Positions 35,403 to 42,586 of a stretch of 44,166 nt of DNA are shown one piece after another; the first letter of the stretch is position 1, and the number at the start of each line of letters is the position of its first letter. The stretch lies in NCBI GenBank assembly GCA_905181855.1, contig CAJIZE010000030.1, positions 1 through 44,166 of the forward strand. Reading direction: 5' to 3'. Made by a program: the position numbers and the translations under genes. The DNA comes from an uncultured Flavobacteriales bacterium. GTDB lineage: Bacteria > Bacteroidota > Bacteroidia > Flavobacteriales_G > Salibacteraceae. Below the pieces are notes generated by a model that worked only from the letters and a program-made list of their open reading frames with translations, did no database searches and was not told the origin of the DNA.

Positions 35403-36057
35403 GACTTAAATGTTTTTTTGTTGCGGTAATTATTTCTTCAAATTCACTAATCATCATAGCTGTTGCTCCCCAAATAACATGACCTTCGCAGATAATAGAA
35501 GGAGTGGTAATGTTAAGTTTTCCGCTAGCTACAACTTTGCTTTCCATCTTGTTTTTATCATCCAAAAGACTATCCAAAGATGTAAATAAAAGCGATTTAA
35601 CTTCTTGATTATCGGGAGTGAATTTTGGCTTTTTATCGGTATATCCGACAAAGGGGTTTACCAAAAATCCACTTGGCGGAATAAACAATTCGGTGAGCTC
35701 ACCTACTATGGTAATTTGTGATCGTTCTACGCCCACTTCTTCTTCAAACTCACGTAAAGCTGCAGCTGCAGCTGATGTGTCTTCGGGTTCAGTTTTACCA
35801 CCCGGGAAACTTATTTGCTTTGAATGAACACCGTTGTAGCTGTTACGTTCCATCAACACCGTTTTTATTTCTCCGTTGTCGGGATACAGCAGAATTAGTA
35901 CTGCACTTTGTTTTACTTTTTTAGCAAAATGAACGGCCAACTCTTTTGGTGGCCTGCCGAGTGGTGCCATTTTGAATTGCGCTAGCTCGCCTGGAAGCTC
36001 AAGCTCAAATTGCTGTTTTAAAGAGTTGATAAAGGAGCTAAAATCGACGAATTTCAA
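35395..36057 (-). CDS. Nudix hydrolase, CoA-pyrophosphatase type
   Basis: 220 aa. Nudix box at about 86-110: GGKTEPED...ALREFEEEVGV, with the spacing found in CoA/acyl-CoA pyrophosphatases (NudL-like), preceded by VHSKQISFPGG. The N-terminal 35 residues match the family layout, which supports the TTG start at 36055-36057 over an internal ATG at residue 30. Expected reaction: CoA to 4'-phosphopantetheine plus 3',5'-ADP. Upstream of and overlapping phoH. Confidence 0.9.
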   Translation of the reverse strand: MKFVDFSSFINSLKQQFELELPGELAQFKMAPLGRPPKELAVHFAKKVKQSAVLILLYPDNGEIKTVLMERNSYNGVHSKQISFPGGKTEPEDTSAAAAALREFEEEVGVERSQITIVGELTELFIPPSGFLVNPFVGYTDKKPKFTPDNQEVKSLLFTSLDSLLDDKNKMESKVVASGKLNITTPSIICEGHVIWGATAMMISEFEEIITATKKHLSHA

Positions 36058-36182
36058 TAGTTGTATTAAATGTAGAGTAAAGTTAAGCCAAACTAAGGTT
36101 GACTTTTGTTAACTCCACATTACTTTTTAACCAATGTATTAACAGAAATAGACTAAGCTTTAAAGCTATTAATCCTTTTTGG

Positions 36183-37544
36183 CTATCCGAATAGCAGTGC
36201 AAAAACCTCTTCTATTCTAGAGTAAAAGAGCATTTTAATGTTTGAATTTGTTGGCAGCCCTTTCTTGTTGTATTTGGACAATACAATGGTTTCAAAACCT
36301 AGTTTTTCAGCTTCAGCAATACGTTGATCAACTCTTGTTACTGGTCTTAATTCACCCGATAACCCAATCTCTGCAGCAAAGCAAATACTTGGCGCAACAG
36401 GTATATCTTCACTCGACGACAATATTGAAACGACAACAGCTAAATCGATAGCAGGTTCTTCAACACGAATACCTCCTGCCATGTTTAAGAATACATCTTT
36501 AGTCGCCAATTTAAAGCCGCACCGTTTTTCAAGTACGGCAAGTAACATGTGTAAACGGCGTGTATCAAATCCTGTGGTTTGTCGTTGTGGTGTGCCATAA
36601 GCAGCAGTGCTTACCAATGCTTGTGTTTCGATTAACAATGGTCTTACACCTTCAACCAATGCAGCAATAGATGTTCCGCTTAAATCGGTATCGCGGTTTG
36701 AAATAAGTATTTCCGAAGGATTCAAAACCTCTTTTAAACCTTCGCCTTTCATCTCATAAATACCTAGCTCATGCGTTGAGCCAAATCTGTTTTTTGACGC
36801 TCTAAGCAAGCGGTAACTGTGGTTTCGGTCACCTTCAAATTGCAGCACAACATCAACCATGTGTTCCAAAATTTTTGGACCTGCAATCACGCCTTCCTTT
36901 GTGATGTGACCGATCAATATCAACGGAGTGCTAGTTTCTTTTGCGTATCGAAGCATTTCACCTGCAGCTTCACGTATTTGTGAAATACTACCTGGCGATG
37001 AATCAATGTTTGGTGTAAACAAGGTTTGAATGGAATCAACCACTAACATTTGAGGACTTACCTCAATGGCCTGCTGAATGATTTTTTGAGTATTGGTTTC
37101 GGTTAAAAGCAAAACGTTGTCGTGGATTTTACCGATGCGATTGGCACGCATTTTTATCTGGTTACCACTCTCTTCACCAGAAATATATAACGTTTTTATT
37201 TTGGTTTCCTGTAAGGCAACTTGCAACATCAAGGTTGACTTGCCAATGCCCGGCTCACCGCCCATTAAAACCACCGACCCTTTAACTAAGCCGCCACCGA
37301 GCGTTCGGTTTAGTTCTTCGTTTAAGAGGATAATTCGTTCTTCTGCATCCGATTGAATTTGAGAAATAGGTCTCGCTATCTCTTGCCGATTAGCAGAATA
37401 TGCTTTTTTTATTTTGTCTTTATGGTTTTCAAGAATCTCTTCAACAAAAGAATTCCATTCATTGCAAGAATTGCATTTGCCCAGCCACTTTGATTCTTGC
37501 GCTCCGCAGTTTTTACAGAAAAACGCCGTTTTTACTTTGGCCAT
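36183..37544 (-). CDS. radA: DNA repair protein RadA
   Basis: 453 aa RecA-like ATPase that helps branch migration in recombination. The N-terminal C4 zinc finger uses C10, C13, C24 and C27 (CKNCG...CNSC). Walker A is GGEPGIGKST (95-104); the RadA-specific KNRFGS motif is at 251-256; the C-terminal Lon-protease-like domain (about 290-453) lacks the protease active site, as usual. The ATG shares a base with the rfaE2-like stop, placing it at the end of the panC-led operon. Confidence 0.97.
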   Translation of the reverse strand: MAKVKTAFFCKNCGAQESKWLGKCNSCNEWNSFVEEILENHKDKIKKAYSANRQEIARPISQIQSDAEERIILLNEELNRTLGGGLVKGSVVLMGGEPGIGKSTLMLQVALQETKIKTLYISGEESGNQIKMRANRIGKIHDNVLLLTETNTQKIIQQAIEVSPQMLVVDSIQTLFTPNIDSSPGSISQIREAAGEMLRYAKETSTPLILIGHITKEGVIAGPKILEHMVDVVLQFEGDRNHSYRLLRASKNRFGSTHELGIYEMKGEGLKEVLNPSEILISNRDTDLSGTSIAALVEGVRPLLIETQALVSTAAYGTPQRQTTGFDTRRLHMLLAVLEKRCGFKLATKDVFLNMAGGIRVEEPAIDLAVVVSILSSSEDIPVAPSICFAAEIGLSGELRPVTRVDQRIAEAEKLGFETIVLSKYNKKGLPTNSNIKMLFYSRIEEVFALLFG

Positions 37545-38044
37545 TAAGCCGATTTAATTTTTTGTTCAATATTGGTGGTCGAGTATCCGCCGGTTAAAGG
37601 AATCGTTAGCACTTCTCCTCCGTTGGCTTGTACTTGTTTGTGGCCAACAATTTCTTCGATTTTGTAATCGCCTCCTTTTACCAATACATCTGGCAACAAC
37701 TCAGCAATTAAATTTTCTGGTGTATGTTCATTAAAAACAACAACTGCATCAATGTAAGTCATTGCCGCTAAAGCCAAAACTCTTGAGCCTTCATCTTGCA
37801 AAGGCCTGGTTGTGCCTTTGTTTAAACTTTTAACTGATTCATCTGAGTTTACAGCTACAATTAATCTGTTGCCTTGATCAGCCGCTCGTAAAAGATATTC
37901 TACATGCCCTTTGTGGATAATGTCGAAAACGCCATTGGTAAAAACTACTTTTTCTCTTTTCAATTGCCAACGAGCTACAACCCTTTTGAGTTCTATAAGT
38001 TCAACAATTTTATTATTGACTAAATCAAGCTTAGATATTTCCAT
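37544..38044 (-). CDS. rfaE2: Heptose-1-phosphate adenylyltransferase (RfaE2/HldE C-domain)
   Basis: 166 aa nucleotidyltransferase. The VFTNGVFDIIHKGHVEYL motif (34-51) includes the HxGH signature H44-K-G-H47; RPLQDEGSRVLALAAM and VKGGDYK are further family motifs. Likely activates D-glycero-beta-D-manno-heptose 1-phosphate with ATP for ADP-heptose (LPS core or glycan). The kinase half (HldE N-domain) is not fused and not in the window. Overlaps the upstream membrane-protein gene by 14 bp. Confidence 0.9.
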   Translation of the reverse strand: MEISKLDLVNNKIVELIELKRVVARWQLKREKVVFTNGVFDIIHKGHVEYLLRAADQGNRLIVAVNSDESVKSLNKGTTRPLQDEGSRVLALAAMTYIDAVVVFNEHTPENLIAELLPDVLVKGGDYKIEEIVGHKQVQANGGEVLTIPLTGGYSTTNIEQKIKSA

Positions 38045-39029
38045 AGCGTTTGTTGTATAAAGGTATTAGTATAAAAGAAATTAATCCGAAAAATAATAAC
38101 ATTACGGTTTGCGCCGACCAAACAATCCATCCAAAAGCACCTCCAGTATTTTTGTCAATATCGTAAAGTAAAAGAACCGCTTGTATTGCTAAAGGATAGG
38201 CGCCAATACCGCCATTAGTGAGTAAAACAGTAAATCCACCCAAAACAAAAGCGGTAAGAATTCCACCAAATGGTACGTTTTGAGTTTCAGGAAGACTGAA
38301 AAAACAGAGGTAGAACATAAGAAGGTACATGGCCCATATAAAAATAGTGTGTCCTATAAATGCCCCTTTCTTTTTCATTTTAAAAATAGAAATCACGCCT
38401 TCATATAATCCTATGATGATGTCTTTTGTTTTTTTGACAATACCTCTTTCGGTTTTGGTCCATAAAAACAGATATGCGAATACTAAAACGCCAACTATTA
38501 ATACTCCAAACAAGGCTAATACTAATCCTAACGATAACTTTTGAAGTAGGGCATCATAAATTTGGCCAACCAACCCTTGAATTACTTCAAACTGAATAAA
38601 AACAACAAGCACTGTAAAAGCTATCAGAATTAAAAAATCGGCAACTCGTTCAGCTATAACAGTGCCTAGAAGTTTATTAAAGGGAACTTTTTCATACCTA
38701 GAAGTTACTACACATCGAGATACTTCACCTAATCGAGGGACCGCTAAATTTACTAAGTAGGCGATCATTACTGCAAAAAAATTGTTCCAAAACTTGGTTT
38801 TATATCCAAGTGGTTCGAGCGTATAGTTCCACCTCCAAGCCCTGCTTAAGTGACTTAGAAGAGCAAAAAACAAAGAGAACAAAATCCACCAATAGTTTGC
38901 TTTACCAAAAGACGTTTTAATTTCTGCAATATCGCTGTTAGACATTCCTGAAAAGAAAAAATACACCAGATATGCTCCTAACAGAAGAGGTAAGATAATT
39001 TTTATTGCGTCGATTGACTTTTTCTTCAA
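38031..39029 (-). CDS. LPG-synthase-TM/UPF0104-type integral membrane protein
   Basis: 332 aa with eight or so hydrophobic helices and no soluble domain. It matches the lysylphosphatidylglycerol synthase TM (flippase-like) family by topology and by RAWRWNYTLEPLGYKTKFWNNFFAVMIAYLVNLAVPRLGEVSRC. The soluble aminoacyltransferase domain of true MprF is absent, so lipid flipping or transport is more likely than lysyl transfer. The TTG start at 39027-39029 is forced: the same frame has the panD stop two codons upstream. Overlaps the rfaE2-like gene. Confidence 0.88.
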   Translation of the reverse strand: MKKKSIDAIKIILPLLLGAYLVYFFFSGMSNSDIAEIKTSFGKANYWWILFSLFFALLSHLSRAWRWNYTLEPLGYKTKFWNNFFAVMIAYLVNLAVPRLGEVSRCVVTSRYEKVPFNKLLGTVIAERVADFLILIAFTVLVVFIQFEVIQGLVGQIYDALLQKLSLGLVLALFGVLIVGVLVFAYLFLWTKTERGIVKKTKDIIIGLYEGVISIFKMKKKGAFIGHTIFIWAMYLLMFYLCFFSLPETQNVPFGGILTAFVLGGFTVLLTNGGIGAYPLAIQAVLLLYDIDKNTGGAFGWIVWSAQTVMLLFFGLISFILIPLYNKRYGNI

Positions 39030-39035
39030 CGCTAC

Positions 39036-39386
39036 TTAGTTTAATTCGTTTGTTTCTTCGTTTGGAAAAACAAGCGTGGGTTTAAAGGTTTTTGCTTGCT
39101 CAAAATCCATTATTCCATAAGAAATTATAATCACCACATCACCAACTGCAACTTTACGCGCTGCTGGCCCGTTTAAACAAACCTCTCTTGAGCCACGAGC
39201 ACCTTTAATTATATATGTTTCAAGCCGTTCACCGTTGTTGATGTTCACAATCTGAACCTTCTCTCCTTCAATCATATTAGCCACATCCATTAGATCTTCA
39301 TCAATCGTAATAGAACCTATATAATTTAGGTCGGCTTGAGTAACTTTTACCCTATGAATCTTTGATTTTAATACCTCTATTTGCAT
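39036..39386 (-). CDS. panD: Aspartate 1-decarboxylase proenzyme
   Basis: 116 aa. Makes beta-alanine for pantothenate. Self-cleavage between G24 and S25 (YIGSITID) would create the pyruvoyl cofactor; [12 protein letters not shown] is the second family motif. Normal length. It lies 12 nt after panC and 6 nt before the membrane-protein gene; a separate -7 motif overlaps the panC stop codon, so it may have its own promoter too. Confidence 0.97.
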   Translation of the reverse strand: MQIEVLKSKIHRVKVTQADLNYIGSITIDEDLMDVANMIEGEKVQIVNINNGERLETYIIKGARGSREVCLNGPAARKVAVGDVVIIISYGIMDFEQAKTFKPTLVFPNEETNELN

Positions 39387-39393
39387 TGCGCGG

Positions 39394-39401
39394 CAAAATT
39401 A
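39394..39401 (-). promoter_or_regulatory. TAnnTTTG motif overlapping the panC stop
   Basis: The minus strand reads TAATTTTG, whose first three bases are the panC stop codon TAA. It ends 7 nt before the panD ATG. A chance match is possible. Confidence 0.3.
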
Positions 39402-40244
39402 AGCAATTAAAGGCATATTATCGATTAATCGGACTGGGCCAATAAATGCTGCGACAAAGCATCTCCAATTAGATTTATTGCCACTTGCTAAAAAGGTTTC
39501 TTCGTGTACTATTTCAAAATAATCCAGCTTAAAGGAGGGGTGTTTGTTGAATTTATCAATAATACTAAATTGAATAGTGGCAATAGTTTCTCCTTTCGAA
39601 TACTTCTCTTTAGCTTTCTGTAACATCTGATAAATAAAAGTTGCTTCTGTTCTTTCATTTTGATTTAAACGCAGGTTTCTTGAACTCATAGCAAGTCCAT
39701 CTGACTCTCTTGTAGTTAAAGACCCGATAACTGATAAATTCAATTTCATTGCTACTGCAAGTCTTTTTACAATTTGCAATTGCTGATAATCCTTCTCTCC
39801 TAGATAGGCTTTGGTAGGTTTAAGCATTTCAAAGAGTTTGCTCACAACAATTCCCACGCCTCTAAAGTGCCCTATACGGTGTTTGCCTTCTAACAAAGTA
39901 TCAATTTGTGAAAAATCAAATTCATATCTAGTTAAATCTTCTCCTTCAGGATACATTTGCCTATCATCAGGAACAAACAGCACATCGCAGTTGGTAGTTT
40001 TGAGCAATGCAATGTCTTTTTTAAGCGCTTTGGGATACTTTATTAAGTCCTCTTTTTTATCAAATTGGGTTGGATTAATGTAAATTGAGCAAACTGTTAA
40101 GTAGTTTTCCTTGGTAGATTGGCGTATTAGTGAAAGATGCCCTTGGTGAAGCGCTCCCATGGTTGGTACAAATCCAATTTCGGCATTAGCATCAGTGGTG
40201 CTATGCCATTGATTGTACTCTGTTAGGGTTCGTATAACCTTCAA
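39399..40244 (-). CDS. panC: Pantothenate synthetase
   Basis: 281 aa. Joins pantoate and beta-alanine with ATP hydrolysis to AMP. Motifs: GFVPTMGALHQGHLSLI (24-40) with H33-Q-G-H36, YINPTQFDKKEDL, YLGEKDYQQL and SSRNLRLN. Length is normal. TTG start at 40242-40244, with an in-frame TGA three codons upstream. First gene of panC-panD-membrane protein-rfaE2-radA; divergent from the glycogen-synthase-like gene. Confidence 0.97.
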   Translation of the reverse strand: MKVIRTLTEYNQWHSTTDANAEIGFVPTMGALHQGHLSLIRQSTKENYLTVCSIYINPTQFDKKEDLIKYPKALKKDIALLKTTNCDVLFVPDDRQMYPEGEDLTRYEFDFSQIDTLLEGKHRIGHFRGVGIVVSKLFEMLKPTKAYLGEKDYQQLQIVKRLAVAMKLNLSVIGSLTTRESDGLAMSSRNLRLNQNERTEATFIYQMLQKAKEKYSKGETIATIQFSIIDKFNKHPSFKLDYFEIVHEETFLASGNKSNWRCFVAAFIGPVRLIDNMPLIA

Positions 40245-40307
40245 AATAATTCATTTTTGATTAGCTAAATTCTGCAACGCCCAATTTACAAGCCCTTTGC
40301 GAAAAAG

Positions 40308-40315
40308 CAAAACTA
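40308..40315 (-). promoter_or_regulatory. TAnnTTTG -7 element for the panC operon
   Basis: The minus strand reads TAGTTTTG, 63 nt before the panC start. It is an exact -7 match without an obvious -33 element. Confidence 0.4.
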
Positions 40316-40345
40316 ACCTAAAATTAAACATTGGACTTTTTTTCG

Positions 40346-40353
40346 TAATTTCG
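40346..40353 (+). promoter_or_regulatory. TAnnTTTG-like -7 element, one mismatch
   Basis: TAATTTCG differs from the consensus at one base (C for the last T) and lies 32 nt before the ATG at 40386. Confidence 0.3.
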
Positions 40354-40385
40354 TGCAACTTTTTTTACACCCTAAACAAGCTTTT

Positions 40386-41213
40386 ATGGACAAACCGAAA
40401 GTTCTTTATATTTCTCAAGAAATACACCCTTATTTACCGGAAAATAATCTATCTCATATAGCGCGAAACCTTCCTCAAGGAATTCAAGAAAGAGGTAGAG
40501 AAATTCGAACTTTTATGCCAAGATACGGTCTTATTAATGAAAGACGTCATCAGCTGCATGAGGTAATTAGACTTTCTGGTATGAATATGATTATCAACGA
40601 TACCGACCATCCCTTAATTATCAAGGTTGCCTCCATTCAACAAGCAAGAATGCAAGTTTACTTCATTGATAACGAAGAGTACTTCAAAAGAAAATCACTT
40701 TTCACCGATCCGGAAGGTGCAATACACCCCGATAACGACGAAAGAATGATCTTTTTTAGCAGAGGTGTTTTGGAAACAGTTAAAAAACTTGGTTGGGCAC
40801 CTGATATTATTCATTGTCATGGTTGGCTTACAGGAATGGTTCCTTTATATCTTAAAACAATGTATAAAGATGACCCCTTGTTTACCAATTCAAAAACTAT
40901 CTTCTCGGTTTATGAATCAGAACTGCCTGGAAAACTAAATAAAAAGGTGCTTGACAAAGTTTTGTTTGACAAAGTTGATGCAAACGAAATTGAATTACTA
41001 AAAGATCCAACTTATAACAACGTAAATCTTTTAGCAATGAAGCATGCTGATGCAATAATTCACGGACAAGAAAGTTATTCTGATAAGTTTACAGAAGCTT
41101 TATCTGTCATTGAAAAACCAACTTTAGAATGGCAACCGGAAGAAGAATACATGGATGCATACGCAGACTTTTACGATACAATTATGGAGGAAAGCCCAAT
41201 TTTTTCAGATTGA
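40386..41213 (+). CDS. Glycogen/starch-synthase-like protein, N-terminal half only
   Basis: 275 aa from the ATG at 40386; a GTG 33 bp upstream in frame is less likely because family homology begins at KPKVLYISQEIHPY. The fold is the GT5 N-terminal Rossmann domain (PDIIHCHGWLTGMVPLYL matches HCHDWxTGLVP). The usual ADP-glucose-binding KxGGL loop is replaced by PENNLSHIARNLPQ, and the whole C-terminal GT-B domain with the catalytic EPCGL-type motif is missing; true enzymes are about 480 aa. So it is probably not a glycogen synthase. The reading frame is intact, and the same short form beside panC and DUF4270 genes recurs in Flavobacteriales (from memory), so it is a conserved derivative and not a pseudogene. 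Confidence 0.82.
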   Translation: MDKPKVLYISQEIHPYLPENNLSHIARNLPQGIQERGREIRTFMPRYGLINERRHQLHEVIRLSGMNMIINDTDHPLIIKVASIQQARMQVYFIDNEEYFKRKSLFTDPEGAIHPDNDERMIFFSRGVLETVKKLGWAPDIIHCHGWLTGMVPLYLKTMYKDDPLFTNSKTIFSVYESELPGKLNKKVLDKVLFDKVDANEIELLKDPTYNNVNLLAMKHADAIIHGQESYSDKFTEALSVIEKPTLEWQPEEEYMDAYADFYDTIMEESPIFSD

Positions 41214-42580
41214 AACCATTTACATTAGACAATATAACTAAGCGGGCAACAATGTTGCCCGCTTTATTTTTGCTCATTATAGCTATATTTGGTTCTTGCC
41301 AAAAAGATGAATTAACCAATGTTGGGTTCTTACCAAGCGATGACCTTAATCAATACATTGTTACAGACACGCTTAGCGTTACTGCGAAAACATTACGTAA
41401 CCCCGCTGTTGAAGCCACCAATTTTTTGGTGTCTCCTTTAGGCTCATACCTAGACCCGGTTTTTGGAAGGGCATCTGCATCAATTATATCAACACTTTCT
41501 TTGTCTGTTTTAGATCCAGCTTTAGGTGGCTATTCAGATATTGAAATAGATTCTTCAAACCTCTATTTAACAATTGAAAATAAATATGGCGAAAATGAGG
41601 CTCAAGAAATTTCAATCCACTTATTAACGGAACAACTTGAAGATTCAACAATTTATGAATCGGACCAAGTGTTTTCATACAATCCATTTGCGATTGGTAA
41701 GTCTACAATTAACAGTTTTAATTTCGTTGATAGTCTCAGCATACAAGGCGATAACTTTGCTCCAGGAATAAAAATCCCTCTTTTCACCGGAGCGGGTAAC
41801 CTGCTTTTTAAAGATGCATATCAATTTGGTGATATGGAATCGCATGCATCCTATAGAGACAGAATAAATGGAATCGTGATTAAGTCGGATGGAGACAACC
41901 TTACCACTAATGGTGGAATTGGAAACGTAATTTTATCAGGACAATCATCGTTTATCAGAATATTTTACAAAAAAATAAGTACAGGAGAAAGCTTTTATTA
42001 CGATTTCAAGTTCTCTGGAGGAAGTGCAATTCATACTGGTTTGTTTTCAACAGAATATTCAGGAACGCAAGTTGAGCCTTTTATTGACGACGAAAGCAAA
42101 AGCTCTGATTACATGTATTTGCAATCGCTAGGTGGCTGCTATATTGAGTTTTCAGTAAATAACTTAGCAAGTTTGGTTGCTGAGAATAGGGTGATTTTAC
42201 ACAAAGCAGAATTAATAATTCCAAGTGAAAACGACATTGACCAGCCATTTGCACCACATGAGGAGCTGACTATTGCAATCTTAAATGAAAGCGGCGAGGA
42301 AAAACTCACCTTAGATGGCTTTGAGGGATCAACTCATTTTGGAGGAACCTATGATTTTGACAACAGTGAGTATCGGTTTAACTTAACCAGAACTTTTCAA
42401 AATATTTTAAATTCAATGGAAACGAATAAAGATACTTTGACCAAATTTAATATTATACCAAGCGCTGCTGACGCAGGTTATGAAGCAGCTAGTCCTAACC
42501 GAACAATAGTGGCCGGCACCAGCAATCCTTTGTTAGCCAGACAGTTTAAAATAATATTTTCGTATACACCCTTAAAGTAA
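41210..42580 (+). CDS. DUF4270-family lipoprotein
   Basis: 456 aa if it starts at TTG 41210-41212, which overlaps the upstream TGA stop; an ATG at 41252 is the alternative. The frame is open back to an ATG at 41129, but that would put a non-signal sequence first. Signal peptide LPALFLLIIAIFGSC has the lipobox Cys (residue 30 from TTG, 16 from the inner ATG), followed by QKDELTNVG. The mature part is beta-rich, with DPVFGRASASIISTLSL and a closing LARQFKIIFSYTPLK, typical of DUF4270. Outer-membrane lipoprotein, function unknown. A terminator-like hairpin spans its first codons. glmS follows after 6 nt. Confidence 0.87.
   Translation: MKPFTLDNITKRATMLPALFLLIIAIFGSCQKDELTNVGFLPSDDLNQYIVTDTLSVTAKTLRNPAVEATNFLVSPLGSYLDPVFGRASASIISTLSLSVLDPALGGYSDIEIDSSNLYLTIENKYGENEAQEISIHLLTEQLEDSTIYESDQVFSYNPFAIGKSTINSFNFVDSLSIQGDNFAPGIKIPLFTGAGNLLFKDAYQFGDMESHASYRDRINGIVIKSDGDNLTTNGGIGNVILSGQSSFIRIFYKKISTGESFYYDFKFSGGSAIHTGLFSTEYSGTQVEPFIDDESKSSDYMYLQSLGGCYIEFSVNNLASLVAENRVILHKAELIIPSENDIDQPFAPHEELTIAILNESGEEKLTLDGFEGSTHFGGTYDFDNSEYRFNLTRTFQNILNSMETNKDTLTKFNIIPSAADAGYEAASPNRTIVAGTSNPLLARQFKIIFSYTPLK
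41240..41271 (+). terminator. Terminator hairpin inside the DUF4270 gene start
   Basis: AAGCGGGCAAC (41240-41250) pairs perfectly over 11 bp with GTTGCCCGCTT (41254-41264) around the 3-nt loop AAT, followed by TATTTTT. It starts 27 nt after the stop of the upstream gene but lies inside the next reading frame. The alternative ATG (41252-41254) begins in the loop. Confidence 0.75.
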
Positions 42581-42586
42581 TAAATT

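Noticed and set aside
34062-36057. PhoH/PIN and Nudix pair as a toxin-antitoxin system
   Set aside because: The upstream protein is a full Nudix enzyme, not an antitoxin, and the PIN domain is fused to PhoH as in widespread housekeeping proteins.
36156-36167. Perfect palindrome AGCTTTAAAGCT between radA and the Nudix gene
   Set aside because: AT-rich 12-mer without neighbouring motifs; probably chance.
41129-41209. Longer ATG start for the DUF4270 gene
   Set aside because: It would overlap the upstream gene by 85 bp and place a non-signal Arg-rich stretch before the lipoprotein signal peptide.
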